64,000 nt of DNA from Lentibacillus kapialis (GTDB lineage Bacteria; Bacillota; Bacilli; Bacillales; Amphibacillaceae), in the NCBI RefSeq assembly GCF_014646635.1, contig NZ_BMNQ01000001.1:68877-132876 (forward strand), in the 5' to 3' direction. Below, one piece after another: positions 17,669 to 26,038 of this stretch. Position 1 is the stretch's first letter, and every line of letters starts with the position of its first letter. Position numbers and translations under genes: made by a program. The notes under the pieces were generated by a model that saw only the letters and a program-made list of their open reading frames with translations, was not told the origin of the DNA and made no database searches.

Positions 17669-18094
17669 ATGAATGAAAATATTTTTAAATTAATCCGTAC
17701 AGTTGAATTATTTACCAATGAATCGATTATCCATTTTAACAACGTCTATGAGCATAATATTGGGATTTCATCTATCCTCGTTCTGGCAGAGCTAAATCAG
17801 AAGGGGCCGCAAAAATCAACCGCGATTGCAAAGGAGCTCAGTTATACGCCGGGAGCCATGACGAATATTGCAAATAAGCTGATTGAAGAGGGCTATGCCG
17901 TTCGTGAATTTGATGATAAGGACCGGCGGAGAGTCATGCTGGTTATCACCGATGAGGGAGAACGTGCACTTCAAGATGCACAAAAGACAGGGCAGAAACT
18001 GCGTAAAGAAGTATTTGAAACTTTGACCAATGAAGAAATTCGACAATTTCAATCTATTTATGAAAAATTGCTGAATCAGCTTAAAAACAAATAG
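17669..18094 (+). CDS. MarR-family transcriptional regulator
   Basis: A 141-residue winged-helix regulator: STAIAKELSYTPGAMTNIANKLIEEGY is the recognition region (about residues 47-73) and DDKDRRRVMLVITDEG the wing. A start at 17669 gives AAAGG spacing of 7; an ATG one codon earlier and longer in-frame starts inside the SDR gene are less likely. It lies in one operon with the upstream SDR. MarR proteins often respond to phenolic or oxidised ligands, but nothing here identifies the signal. Confidence 0.85.
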   Translation: MNENIFKLIRTVELFTNESIIHFNNVYEHNIGISSILVLAELNQKGPQKSTAIAKELSYTPGAMTNIANKLIEEGYAVREFDDKDRRRVMLVITDEGERALQDAQKTGQKLRKEVFETLTNEEIRQFQSIYEKLLNQLKNK

Positions 18095-18139
18095 TGAGTC
18101 TGAAAGAACCGCGTTCCGCCTAGCGACTATTTTTAATTC

Positions 18140-18170
18140 GCGCGGCTCATACCAGGGCCGCGCAACATTT
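18140..18170 (+). terminator. Terminator after the SDR-marR operon
   Basis: GCGCGGC and GCCGCGC form a 7-bp GC-only stem around a 10-nt loop, followed by AACATTTTAT. Confidence 0.65.
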
Positions 18171-18269
18171 TATATAATGGTCAGCCTGAATCATGCAACA
18201 AGAACATGGATATGCACTAAAAGAGTAATCGCCTTCATGATATAATGAAATGAAAGGAGGCTTCACAAA

Positions 18270-18761
18270 ATGACTGAACAGGTAAAATATGCGATACAGG
18301 ATGATTATCCGGATGATTTTTCACATTGTTACGGTTGTGGCCGGCTTAATCATGAGGGCTATCATTTTCGTACAGGATGGGATGGTGACTACACGGTGAC
18401 CATCTACACACCGAAATCGAAGCATACGGCCATTCCCGGCTTTGTGTATGGAGGTTTGATTGCATCACTGATTGACTGCCACGGGACGGGGTCAGCGTCA
18501 CTTGCGCTTCACCGAAAAAACGGGTATAAGCCGGGGAGCGGTCAGGAACCGCCGCGGTTTGTAACGGCATCTTTAAATATCGATTTTCTTAAGCCGACAC
18601 CGAAAGGCACTTCGCTCAAAGCTATAGGAACACCGGAAGAAGTACACCCAAAGAAATTCAATATACATACAGAAGTCTATGCAGGTAATACGGTATGTGC
18701 AAAGGCTGTGGTGACAGCAGCTGTTATGCCAGCCTCATTCACACAGCAGATGAATGAGTGA
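18270..18761 (+). CDS. Hotdog-fold thioesterase (PaaI/4HBT superfamily)
   Basis: A 163-residue protein with a single hotdog domain. The N-terminus has CYGCGRLNHEGYHFR, a feature of a PaaI-like subgroup. The core GFVYGGLIASLIDCHGTGSA corresponds to the catalytic helix, with the Asp in the position of the usual Asp/Glu. Function is probably hydrolysis of an acyl-CoA thioester, substrate unknown. AAAGGAGG precedes the ATG. It is monocistronic and convergent with the PII/DUF1538 genes. Confidence 0.75.
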   Translation: MTEQVKYAIQDDYPDDFSHCYGCGRLNHEGYHFRTGWDGDYTVTIYTPKSKHTAIPGFVYGGLIASLIDCHGTGSASLALHRKNGYKPGSGQEPPRFVTASLNIDFLKPTPKGTSLKAIGTPEEVHPKKFNIHTEVYAGNTVCAKAVVTAAVMPASFTQQMNE

Positions 18762-18871
18762 ATCACCGGAATTAGATATGTTATTGAAAAAACGCCGGTT
18801 TTGGTATCACTATAAAATAATTGACGTGTCAGTAAAATAAGACATGGGGATAGAAGAAGACGTAAAAGCGA

Positions 18872-19630
18872 TCACTTTTCCTTCTTCTTTTTCTTTTGTT
18901 TTTTAAACTCTTCACGGACTTTCTCATTCATATCCCGGCTGATGCCGACTGTGCTTTCAACATCCAGCACAAAAGCGATTCCTTTGCCTGGTTTTTTTAA
19001 CTCAGCATCTTCATTGATAGTTCTGAGAACTTCCTGTGTCTTTTCTTTATCGATGAGCGTTAATACCATTTCTTTCTCAGGTTCGATCATAATGTTGAAC
19101 AGTTTGGCTTTTTCGTGAACGCCGGTACCGCGCCCATGCAGAATGGTTCCACCTTCTGCCCCGGCTTTTCTGGTGGCATCCACAACTTTTTCCGAATCAC
19201 CCCTGTTAACGATGGTGATGATTAAATCATATAGAACTTCCTGGTCTTTCTTCATGGTATCAACACCTTCCTCATCAAGTGCATCACCTTCTTCACCATT
19301 CCATCCGAGCAAATGGTTGATTCCGGCAATTTTTTTCGTATCGATCACAAATCCGATGCCCTGTCTTGGTTTATTCAGCTGAACCGAATCGATGATGGCG
19401 TGTTTTACATCATCAAAAATCTCATCGGATACGAGTGTCAGTATGACGGCTCTTTCACGCTCTACCGGTATACCTAGAATCCGCATCTTTTCATTAAGCC
19501 GGATTCCTTCGCCGAGCAGTGTGGTTCCGCCTTGCGCTCCAGCATTGCGTGAAGCCTGCACAGCCTTTTTAGCCTTATCTTTTTTAACGATTGTGATGAT
19601 GAGCTTTTGCCCTTGAATCTTCACTGACAT
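18872..19630 (-). CDS. Tandem PII-like regulatory protein linked to DUF1538 transporters
   Basis: A 252-residue protein made of two PII/GlnB-like domains (about residues 7-105 and 130-235). Each begins with an LIITIV strand and has a T-loop-like stretch with GGTTLLGEG or GGTILHGRG and a closing GIGFVIDTK or GIAFVLDVE strand. The C-terminus is a lysine-rich tail. ATG at 19630 has AGAAAGGAG upstream; a longer in-frame start at 19666 is less likely. It overlaps the upstream DUF1538 gene by 47 bp, so the three genes are a tight operon. By analogy with AmtB-GlnK it may gate the DUF1538 transporter; that is inference. Confidence 0.75.
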   Translation of the reverse strand: MSVKIQGQKLIITIVKKDKAKKAVQASRNAGAQGGTTLLGEGIRLNEKMRILGIPVERERAVILTLVSDEIFDDVKHAIIDSVQLNKPRQGIGFVIDTKKIAGINHLLGWNGEEGDALDEEGVDTMKKDQEVLYDLIITIVNRGDSEKVVDATRKAGAEGGTILHGRGTGVHEKAKLFNIMIEPEKEMVLTLIDKEKTQEVLRTINEDAELKKPGKGIAFVLDVESTVGISRDMNEKVREEFKKQKKKKKEK

Positions 19631-20354
19631 ACTGACTTTTCTCCTTTCTGCTGAACAGAATACCAAGTGTTAATACTGATAATATAGGAGCCAGTGCAAC
19701 CATTGCAACCATTCCAAATCCATCAAGCAGCGCATCCCGACCTTCAATTTGCCCTGCGATACCAGTGAACATGGCTAAAATGAATGTTGCTGTCATAGGC
19801 CCGGATGAAACCCCGCCGGAGTCGAATGCGATTGTTGTAAACGTCTTTGGTGAATAGCGTATCATTACAAAGGCTATTATATAACCCGGAATGATAAAAT
19901 ACCATAGGGAAAATCCATAAATCAGTCGAATCATCGAGAGGGAAACCGAGATACCGACACCGACCGATAGTGTGTACAGCAGCAATTTCTCCGGAATATA
20001 ACCGCCGGATACTCTTTCGGCCTGCTCAACCATAACGGCCACAGCGGGTTCAGCATAGATGGCAAAAAAACCAATGACGAAACCAATGGGAATTAAAACC
20101 CATTTATATGGTAAGCTGCCCAGAACATGTCCCATTTGTTCTCCAAAAGGCATAAAACCGATATGTACTCCTTGCAGAAAGAAAGCAAGTCCAAAGAATG
20201 CCAGAATGAATCCGATGCCGATGTCCAACAATTTTCGTATCGGTAGTTTTAGAAAAACAAAGTGGAAAACAGCAAACAAAACAGCCAGGGGCAGTAGTGC
20301 GATGGCTACCTCCTGCATAGTTTGGGCAAACCCCTCAAATATTTCCAGTTTCAT
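19584..20354 (-). CDS. DUF1538 membrane protein, second subunit (UmpB-like)
   Basis: A 256-residue protein with about seven membrane helices. DUF1538 features are visible: IGFFAIYAEPAVAVMVEQ, IPEKLLLYTLSVGVG and FDSGGVSSGPMTATF. Homologous pairs (UmpAB of Halomonas zincidurans) were reported as a two-subunit monovalent cation/proton antiporter, so a role in Na+, Li+ or K+ exchange is likely. Its ATG overlaps the stop of the preceding DUF1538 gene (ATGA), indicating translational coupling. Function assignment rests on the family report and the saline gene context. Confidence 0.72.
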   Translation of the reverse strand: MKLEIFEGFAQTMQEVAIALLPLAVLFAVFHFVFLKLPIRKLLDIGIGFILAFFGLAFFLQGVHIGFMPFGEQMGHVLGSLPYKWVLIPIGFVIGFFAIYAEPAVAVMVEQAERVSGGYIPEKLLLYTLSVGVGISVSLSMIRLIYGFSLWYFIIPGYIIAFVMIRYSPKTFTTIAFDSGGVSSGPMTATFILAMFTGIAGQIEGRDALLDGFGMVAMVALAPILSVLTLGILFSRKEKSQYVSEDSRAKAHHHNR

Positions 20355-21043
20355 CCGTAAATCACTCCCAGAATCAGCACTGATAAAATGGGGCCGATTG
20401 AGGCAAGCCCGACAAGACCGAATCCATCACTGGAGGCTGTTTTACCTCTTATAACTGTCGCAACACCGACTCCCAAAGCGAGGATGAATGGCACTGTCAG
20501 CGGTCCTGTTGTGACACCGCCTGCATCAAACGAAATCGGGACAAAGCTGGATGGCGCAAAGGCGGCCACCAAAAAAATCAGGGCATAACCGCCTGCCAGC
20601 AAGTAAACAATGCTGATGTTGAACACAATTCGGAACATGGCCAACGCCACAAAAATGCCTACACCAATTGCGACTGATATGATAAGGGTGCCCTGGGGAA
20701 TGGCTCCCCCGGAGACATCATCAATTTGCGAGGAAAGAACACGGACATCAGGTTCAGCAAATGTTACGACCAGTCCGAGCAGGAAGCCGAACAGTACAAT
20801 AACCCACAGTTTTTTGGTTTTGGATAAAGCTGATCCGACCATCTCACCGACAGGAAGCAGTCCGACATTAACACCCAGAAGAAAGAGAATGAGGCCAATA
20901 CCAACAAACAGGACACCAATCAAAAATTGCACAAACGCTTCCACGGGCAACCAGATAATGGTGAATTGCAATACCGTTATCACAAGTGCAATCGGTAATA
21001 TGGAATTAATGACTTCAAAAACAGTATCTTTAATATTGCCCAT
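20351..21043 (-). CDS. DUF1538 membrane protein, first subunit (UmpA-like)
   Basis: A 230-residue membrane protein with the same plan as the next gene: VTFAEPDVRVLSSQ, IPQGTLIISVAIGVG and FDAGGVTTGPLTVPF line up with its partner, so the two probably arose by duplication and pair as antiparallel or pseudo-symmetric subunits. ATG at 21043 is preferred; the upstream in-frame TTG at 21055 would put the poor GGGGG site inside the gene. It is the first gene of the DUF1538-DUF1538-PII operon and is divergent from the tetR of the SMR system. Confidence 0.72.
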   Translation of the reverse strand: MGNIKDTVFEVINSILPIALVITVLQFTIIWLPVEAFVQFLIGVLFVGIGLILFLLGVNVGLLPVGEMVGSALSKTKKLWVIVLFGFLLGLVVTFAEPDVRVLSSQIDDVSGGAIPQGTLIISVAIGVGIFVALAMFRIVFNISIVYLLAGGYALIFLVAAFAPSSFVPISFDAGGVTTGPLTVPFILALGVGVATVIRGKTASSDGFGLVGLASIGPILSVLILGVIYG

Positions 21044-21221
21044 AAAAACCCCCAAGGTGTTTGGCGATCTGTTTCAACGTAGAAGTGTGTTTATTGGAAG
21101 AAAAGTTCAAAAGAGGATAGATACATGTGAGTTTCTCTTTAATTATAGCATGATGCGGGAAAAATCAGAAATAATATGTATCAAGGCATACAAAGTAAGC
21201 TATTCTAGACCCTGTTACGGG

Positions 21222-21268
21222 TTGACAAAACACGCCGTTTTCAAGTAAAATGAATGATAGTCAGTCAT
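21222..21268 (+). promoter_or_regulatory. Promoter and operator of the SMR-linked tetR
   Basis: TTGACA (21222-21227) and TAAAAT (21246-21251) are spaced by 18 bp. The segment at 21250-21268 (ATGAATGATAGTCAGTCAT) matches the core of the long palindrome in front of the SMR genes at 16 of 19 positions, so the regulator should repress its own gene as well. Confidence 0.7.
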
Positions 21269-21283
21269 ATGGAGGATGTATTC

Positions 21284-21856
21284 GTGGATAATAAAAAAGA
21301 AGCCATTATTCAATCGGCAATTAATGTTTTTCGTGAAAAAGGCATAGATAAAGCGACGGTGTCGGACATCGTGAAAGGTGCCGGAATCGCGCAGGGTACT
21401 TTTTATTTATACTTTTCATCGAAGTTAGCGGTCATGCTTTCGATTGCGGAAGTGATGACCGATAAGATATTAGCGGAAGTACAGGAAAATGTGCATGACG
21501 ATCTGCCGTTTGACCGGAAGCTGGAAATAGTCGTTGATATCGTGTTTGATTTGACAAAGGAGTACCGGGATGTGTTCGCATTGATTTATGCGGGACTGGC
21601 ATCGACGGAATATATGCTCGAATGGGTAACGATTTATGAATCCTATTATGCATGGTTCAGCGATCAGCTTGAACAGGCAAAAGCGGATGGCGTCATCCGT
21701 GATTCACTGAATCCCAAACGGACAGCTGAAATTCTAATCGGGTTGATTGAAGATGCGGCAGAACAAACGTATATGTACAGCCATCAAGATGATAGCAAAG
21801 CTGCGTTGAAGAAGAAAGAAGTGTTGGATTTTGCCGGGCATGCACTGGGGATTTAA
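21284..21856 (+). CDS. TetR-family repressor of the paired SMR exporter (YvdT-like)
   Basis: A 190-residue TetR regulator with helix-turn-helix ATVSDIVKGAGIAQGTFYLYFSSKLAV (about residues 23-49). GTG at 21284 has GGAGG 9 bases upstream; the in-frame start at 21254 would place the operator inside the gene. The gene order tetR-SMR-SMR is that of B. subtilis yvdT-yvdS-yvdR. Two matching palindromic operators, one before this gene and one before the SMR pair, indicate autoregulated control by an exported toxic cation. Confidence 0.85.
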   Translation: MDNKKEAIIQSAINVFREKGIDKATVSDIVKGAGIAQGTFYLYFSSKLAVMLSIAEVMTDKILAEVQENVHDDLPFDRKLEIVVDIVFDLTKEYRDVFALIYAGLASTEYMLEWVTIYESYYAWFSDQLEQAKADGVIRDSLNPKRTAEILIGLIEDAAEQTYMYSHQDDSKAALKKKEVLDFAGHALGI

Positions 21857-21885
21857 CCCGGTGCCGTGTCCTCATAAAATTTAAC

Positions 21886-21914
21886 ACATAATGACTGATT
21901 ATCAGTCATTATGT
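21886..21914 (+). promoter_or_regulatory. Perfect 29-bp palindromic operator before the SMR genes
   Basis: ACATAATGACTGAT (21886-21899) and ATCAGTCATTATGT (21901-21914) are perfect 14-bp inverted arms around a single base. It lies between the tetR stop and the first SMR gene, directly before its ribosome site, and shares its core with the tetR promoter operator. Confidence 0.85.
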
Positions 21915-21929
21915 AAGGAGGCATTCCGA

Positions 21930-22277
21930 ATGAATAAATCATGGATCTATCTTGTGCTTTTATGCCTGCTTGAGCTGTGCTGGGTATTTGGATTTAATGC
22001 TGCTTCAGCCTGGTGGCATTGGGGATTGATTGCACTGGTGATGTGGCTCAATATGGAATGCATGCGCAAGGCTTGTGAGGAACTGCCGACCGGAACTGTT
22101 TATGCCATTTTTGCAGCGGCGGGAACAGCTGGGACGGCACTGATGGATGTTTTTTTGTTTGACAGTCATTTGAATATGGCGAAAGTCTTATTTATCTTAT
22201 TGCTGGTTGCCGGTGTGATTGGTCTGAAACTTGCAGATCGGGAAGAGGAAACACACACAGAGGGAGGTTATCACTGA
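21930..22277 (+). CDS. Small multidrug resistance subunit 1 (YvdS-like)
   Basis: A 115-residue protein with four membrane helices. The essential membrane glutamate of SMR proteins is in helix 1 (CLLELCWVFGF). It should form a heterodimer with the next gene's product and exchange an organic cation for protons across the membrane. TAAGGAGG precedes the ATG at 21930. Its stop overlaps the start of the second subunit by one base, so the pair is co-translated. Conserved-motif content does not separate guanidinium from quaternary-ammonium exporters with certainty. Confidence 0.85.
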   Translation: MNKSWIYLVLLCLLELCWVFGFNAASAWWHWGLIALVMWLNMECMRKACEELPTGTVYAIFAAAGTAGTALMDVFLFDSHLNMAKVLFILLLVAGVIGLKLADREEETHTEGGYH

Positions 22278-22591
22278 TGGAATGGCTATTTATTTTATTG
22301 GCGTCGATATTTGAAATGATCGGGGTGATCGGTCTGAAATTAGCGAGTCAGCAAAAATCCTTGCATAATAGCGTCATGTATGTCGGCGGTTTTTGTGCGT
22401 CTGTGGCATTGCTGTATCAGGCGTTTGCCTATTTACCCGTGAGTGTCGCCTATGCAGTCTGGGTTGGTATTGGGACAGCCGGTGCGGTTTCTATGAACAT
22501 GATATTTTTTGGCGAGTCGAGAAATCTGTCACGTATGATAAGCCTTTTGGCGATTATTATCGGGGTAATCGGACTGCGGGCGTTGTCGTGA
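22277..22591 (+). CDS. Small multidrug resistance subunit 2 (YvdR-like)
   Basis: A 104-residue, four-helix SMR subunit. Helix 1 contains the key glutamate (FEMIGVIGLK) and helix 3 has the SMR signature VSVAYAVWVGIGTAGA. GAGG lies upstream of the ATG, which overlaps the upstream stop. Paired SMR proteins act as obligate heterodimers, and the two genes here keep that arrangement. Confidence 0.87.
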   Translation: MEWLFILLASIFEMIGVIGLKLASQQKSLHNSVMYVGGFCASVALLYQAFAYLPVSVAYAVWVGIGTAGAVSMNMIFFGESRNLSRMISLLAIIIGVIGLRALS

Positions 22592-22623
22592 AATTTTGCC
22601 GTCAAACATCTATAGAACTTAAT

Positions 22624-22662
22624 AAGTCCGGACAGTACTATCCAACAAGCTGTCCGGATTTA
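22624..22662. terminator. Hairpin terminator after the SMR operon
   Basis: TCCGGACAG and CTGTCCGGA form a 9-bp stem with a 14-nt loop, flanked by AT-rich DNA (ATTTAT downstream). It probably ends the tetR-SMR transcript. Confidence 0.6.
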
Positions 22663-22678
22663 TCGAAATCATATTCCG

Positions 22679-22919
22679 CTAGGAACCTTGGACAGAATTA
22701 AGATATACAATACTAAAGACGATTGATGCTCCGTTTTAGCGGAGGAAATATACGTAGCCTCCTGCGGGAAGATAGGCATAGGTGAGACTCCGCAGTGCGG
22801 AGCACGAGGAGGCTCACCAGCCGCCCTAAGGTGGGCGAAGTATATTTCCGGAGCAGTGTATACGCTCTAACTAGTTCGGATTTTTCCTTAATAAAACGAG
22901 TTTTGTCCAAAACCCCTAG
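22679..22919. repeat. MITE-like repeat, family B, copy 2
   Basis: About 241 bp, beginning CTAGGAACCTTGGACA and ending TTTTGTCCAAAACCCCTAG, so the ends are inverted repeats. The interior is the same GGAAATATAC...GTATATTTCC hairpin as in copies 1 and 3. Its right terminus (CTAG) supplies the TAG stop codon of the neighbouring yutJ-like gene on the minus strand. Confidence 0.75.
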
Positions 22920-23977
22920 TGACGTTTGTTGAGCCAAAGCACACCTGATTTGGCCAGGCGCGGAATAAAACCTACCATTGATTGTGACATCATTTCGCCA
23001 AATCCTTCTGAGCTTCCCAGCGATCCGAGGGTTCCTTTTAATTTAAGTCTGCCGGGCTTTTTTGGCTTTTTATCTTTAAGAACGGCGGCGAGAATATCGG
23101 CGATTTGCTCTCCCTGCTGACGGGCAAGCTGTGCGCTCGGGGAGTGTTCAGAGGAAGCACAGTCACCGACAACATAGATGTGCGGCTGATCGGGCACTTG
23201 GTAAAAATCATTGACGATAATTTTTTCCTGATCGTCCTGCTTGAGCGGCAATTCGCGTACCAGGTAGTTTGGTCTGACGCCTGCTGTCCAGAGGGTGATA
23301 TCATTTACGAAACAAATGCCGTTGTTGCAGACACCGTCCTTTTCGACATACTCAACATTAGCGCCGTGTTTGATTTCAACGTCATTTTTCATAAACCAGT
23401 TCTCAACGTAGTTCTGGATTTTTGAGTCAAATGCTTTTAACACGGATTGCCCGCGGTCAAGGAGCCGAATGTTCAAATCGGGGCGGCTTTCTCTAGTTTC
23501 AGCTGCTACTTCAATACCGCTCAGGCCTGCACCGACAATGGTAGCTTTTCCATAAGCGGGCAAATTGCCGATCGCCATTCCGGCATGGCGCGCTCTGTTA
23601 AAGGTCTGAACACTTTCCGTGAATTCACCTGCTCCTTCAACACCATGATAGTTGTCTTCACATCCCAGTGCTATGACTAAATAATCATAAGGGACATCCT
23701 CACTTCTTTCCTGCAAAGCAATCTGTTGTTCGACAGTGTCAATTTTGGTGATTTCAGAGAATACATAGCTCACTTTATCGTGTTCTGGAAAATCCATGCG
23801 TACATCTTTATCAGCCGATGTGCCTGCTGCGATCGTGTAGAACTCTGTTTTGATCGAGTGGTATGGATTGCGGTCGATCACTGTAATATGCAACTCTTCC
23901 GGCAAATTGTGCTCAATTAGGTTTTGCAGGATATTAACGCCGCCATAGCCACCGCCAAGGATTACTAAATTTTTCAT
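22916..23977 (-). CDS. yutJ: NADH dehydrogenase-like flavoprotein (YutJ-type, NDH-2 family)
   Basis: A 353-residue FAD- and NAD(P)H-binding oxidoreductase of the type II NADH dehydrogenase family. The FAD motif is GGGYGG (residues 8-13), the NAD(P)H motif GAGLSG is near residue 151, and the second FAD motif VVGDCA is near residue 268. The size fits YutJ (about 355) rather than the longer YumB and Ndh. AAGGAG precedes the ATG. The last residues (LNKRH) run to the edge of a family B repeat, which provides the stop codon, so the native C-terminus may have been changed by that insertion. Quinone or another acceptor is possible. Confidence 0.85.
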   Translation of the reverse strand: MKNLVILGGGYGGVNILQNLIEHNLPEELHITVIDRNPYHSIKTEFYTIAAGTSADKDVRMDFPEHDKVSYVFSEITKIDTVEQQIALQERSEDVPYDYLVIALGCEDNYHGVEGAGEFTESVQTFNRARHAGMAIGNLPAYGKATIVGAGLSGIEVAAETRESRPDLNIRLLDRGQSVLKAFDSKIQNYVENWFMKNDVEIKHGANVEYVEKDGVCNNGICFVNDITLWTAGVRPNYLVRELPLKQDDQEKIIVNDFYQVPDQPHIYVVGDCASSEHSPSAQLARQQGEQIADILAAVLKDKKPKKPGRLKLKGTLGSLGSSEGFGEMMSQSMVGFIPRLAKSGVLWLNKRH

Positions 23978-24008
23978 TGCTAAAACTCCTTAACTATCTA
24001 TAATGATA

Positions 24009-24068
24009 TGTTCAAAAAGGAGGGCTAAAAAGAACTTCGATGCGTCAAACTCACCGGCTTTTTGAACA
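24009..24068. repeat. Short inverted-repeat element, family C (deleted copy)
   Basis: TGTTCAAAAAG (24009-24019) and CTTTTTGAACA (24058-24068) are perfect inverted ends of a 60-bp segment. The full-length relative is at 29013-29224. A further right end (TTTTTATCCTCCTTTTTGAAC, shared with the family) lies near 24280-24304. Confidence 0.65.
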
Positions 24069-24309
24069 TCATCTATAAGTGCTCTTACTGTTAAGATTAC
24101 CAAATGTCGAAATGGAAAACTAGGGAAACACAGAAATTGTTATGTATCCTCAAGGTATCCGGTGATGACTGAGGGGAAATTGGTGGTAACCGTGAGAACA
24201 AGAGGGTCGCTTGCGCCGAACTTGGAGTAATTCAGAAGTGCGAATTGGCGGTGCCTTAAAGAATAGGGATACCATGCTTTTTATCCTCCTTTTTGAACAC
24301 GCACATAAA

Positions 24310-24345
24310 GAAAAACCACGCCGGGGGAGCGTGGCTTTTCTTGTA
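24310..24345 (-). terminator. Terminator of the DinB-like gene
   Basis: On the minus strand GCCACGC and GCGTGG(T) pair around CCCCCG, followed by TTTTTC. It lies directly after the stop of the DinB-like gene. Confidence 0.75.
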
Positions 24346-24348
24346 TCA

Positions 24349-24804
24349 TTACTTATTAAGAACTTTCTTCATAGCATTTACACGGCCGGTATGGTTGCCC
24401 TCGTGAAAAGCTGCAAGTGCTGCGAGTTCACCGAATGTTTGAGCTCCCATGACAGCTTCAGGTAGCTTTTCATCAAACTTCTCTGCCGGGATGCTCTTGA
24501 TCCGTTTCAATTGGCTGGTCAACTGCTCCGCAAGTTCATCAGCGCTTGGCACATCTTCAGGCCAATCCGCTGGTTCGGAGCCATTCCCGAATAGCTCTTT
24601 ATAGCGTTCAGGAAGATGTTCGGAATTATCCGGAAAACCGAACAGGAATTGTTCGTTTACAGTTAGCACATGACCGATATGCCAATGGATATTGTTATTG
24701 AATCCTTCAGGTTGGATATCCAGCTGCTCTTTGCTAACATCTTTAATTTCATTCATAAATGCGCTGTGTGTCGTATTAAACTGCGAAATAATTAAATTAC
24801 TCAT
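24349..24804 (-). CDS. DinB-family putative metal-dependent hydrolase
   Basis: A 151-residue four-helix-bundle protein of the DinB/YfiT superfamily. Candidate metal-binding histidines are in IHWHIGH (about residue 43) and FHEGNHTGR near the C-terminus. Members include thiol-transferases (mycothiol, bacillithiol) and many of unknown role; none can be chosen here. ATG at 24804 is preferred, as the extra N-terminal residues of the longer frame look non-native. It is monocistronic with its own terminator and divergent from psuK. Confidence 0.75.
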   Translation of the reverse strand: MSNLIISQFNTTHSAFMNEIKDVSKEQLDIQPEGFNNNIHWHIGHVLTVNEQFLFGFPDNSEHLPERYKELFGNGSEPADWPEDVPSADELAEQLTSQLKRIKSIPAEKFDEKLPEAVMGAQTFGELAALAAFHEGNHTGRVNAMKKVLNK

Positions 24805-24892
24805 TTTAAAACCCCGCTTTGTAATCATATTTAAATCTACTTTAACAATTATTGTCTAATCTTTAAACTATGACGTTTCAACATATAAATTC

Positions 24893-24938
24893 TTGACTGA
24901 CACAAAACAAAAGTTTAAAATAAAAACAAATGTTTAAA
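24893..24938 (+). promoter_or_regulatory. psuKG promoter with repeated TTTAAA motifs
   Basis: TTGACT (24893-24898) and TAAAAT (24916-24921) are spaced 17 bp. GTTTAAA occurs at the -10 (24913-24919) and again at 24932-24938, with CTTTAAAC upstream at 24871. These repeats may bind the helix-turn-helix of PsuK itself or another regulator. Confidence 0.5.
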
Positions 24939-24952
24939 TGGGGTAAGCAAAT

Positions 24953-26038
24953 ATGAATCCAAACGAACAAAAACTTTTTCAGCTGATTAAAAAGGATCCA
25001 TATATTTCACAGCAGAAATTGGCGGAAGCACTTGGACTTTCCCGGTCCTCTGTTGCTAATTTGATCTCTGGGCTGATGAAACGGGGCTACATTCGCGGAA
25101 AGGCATATGTACTGAATGAGAAAAAGGATATCATCTGTATCGGTGGCGCGAATGTTGATCGTAAATTCTATGCTGATGAGAGTTTGCAGCTGGGCACATC
25201 CAATCCGGTTACGACAACGCAAAATGCCGGCGGTGTTGCCCGTAATATCGCTGAAAATCTCGGTCGGCTCGATATGGATACCAAATTGCTGACTGTTAGC
25301 GGTATAGATAAAGATTGGGACTTCATTGCCGAGGTGTCTGAGCCCTACATGAATCTTGAGAATATAACACAATTTACCGAAGCGTCAACTGGCTCGTATA
25401 CCGCTGTTTTGGACAGTTCTGGTGACCTCGTTTATGGACTGGCTGATATGGATATATTTGAGCTGATGACGCCAGAATGGCTGCACATCCACATGCCTGT
25501 TCTTCTGCAGGCAAAATGTATTCTGGCTGATTTAAATTGTCCCAAAGACACCTTAGACTTTTTATCTCAATTTGCCGGATACCATCAGATTCCGCTTATC
25601 TTGATAACGGTCTCCGCCCCGAAAATGGCACGCCTTCCTGAAGATTTGGACGGGGTGACATGGGTTATTACCAACAAGGCTGAATCTGAGGCATATTTTG
25701 ACAGCGGTTTTTCAACACGGGATCTGGCAGCTAAATGGCTGGAGAGCGGCGTCAGTAATGTAATTATCACCAATGGCAAAGACGGGGCGGTTATCGGTGC
25801 TGGGCCGGATGACATACACCATGTTTCGGCTGTGAAAACAGAAGAAATTGTTGATGTTACCGGGGCGGGGGACGCATTTTCAGCAGCGGTTGTCTTTGCT
25901 TGGCTCCAGGGTAATGGGCCTGGTGATATTGCCTGGACCGGGGTTGTCAATGCGACCAAAACATTGCTGTCCCCCTACACCGTTCGCCCTGAGTTAACAG
26001 CATCACAACTACAAAAAGATTTGGAGGAACTGTCATGA
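24953..26038 (+). CDS. psuK: Pseudouridine kinase with N-terminal winged-helix domain
   Basis: A 361-residue PfkB-family kinase that would phosphorylate pseudouridine to its 5'-phosphate. Residues 1-58 form a winged helix-turn-helix ([20 protein letters not shown]), and the PfkB domain follows from about residue 60. The PfkB signature [14 protein letters not shown] near residue 300 carries the catalytic Asp and anion hole. The identity is fixed by the next gene, psuG, which overlaps by 4 bp (ATGA). The fused DNA-binding domain suggests the enzyme may also act as a transcriptional regulator; this layout is common in Firmicutes PfkB proteins. Confidence 0.88.
   Translation: MNPNEQKLFQLIKKDPYISQQKLAEALGLSRSSVANLISGLMKRGYIRGKAYVLNEKKDIICIGGANVDRKFYADESLQLGTSNPVTTTQNAGGVARNIAENLGRLDMDTKLLTVSGIDKDWDFIAEVSEPYMNLENITQFTEASTGSYTAVLDSSGDLVYGLADMDIFELMTPEWLHIHMPVLLQAKCILADLNCPKDTLDFLSQFAGYHQIPLILITVSAPKMARLPEDLDGVTWVITNKAESEAYFDSGFSTRDLAAKWLESGVSNVIITNGKDGAVIGAGPDDIHHVSAVKTEEIVDVTGAGDAFSAAVVFAWLQGNGPGDIAWTGVVNATKTLLSPYTVRPELTASQLQKDLEELS

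Noticed and set aside
20610-21248. 212-codon plus-strand ORF
   Set aside because: It lies antisense to the DUF1538 gene, has no ribosome site, and its composition is that of a shadow frame.
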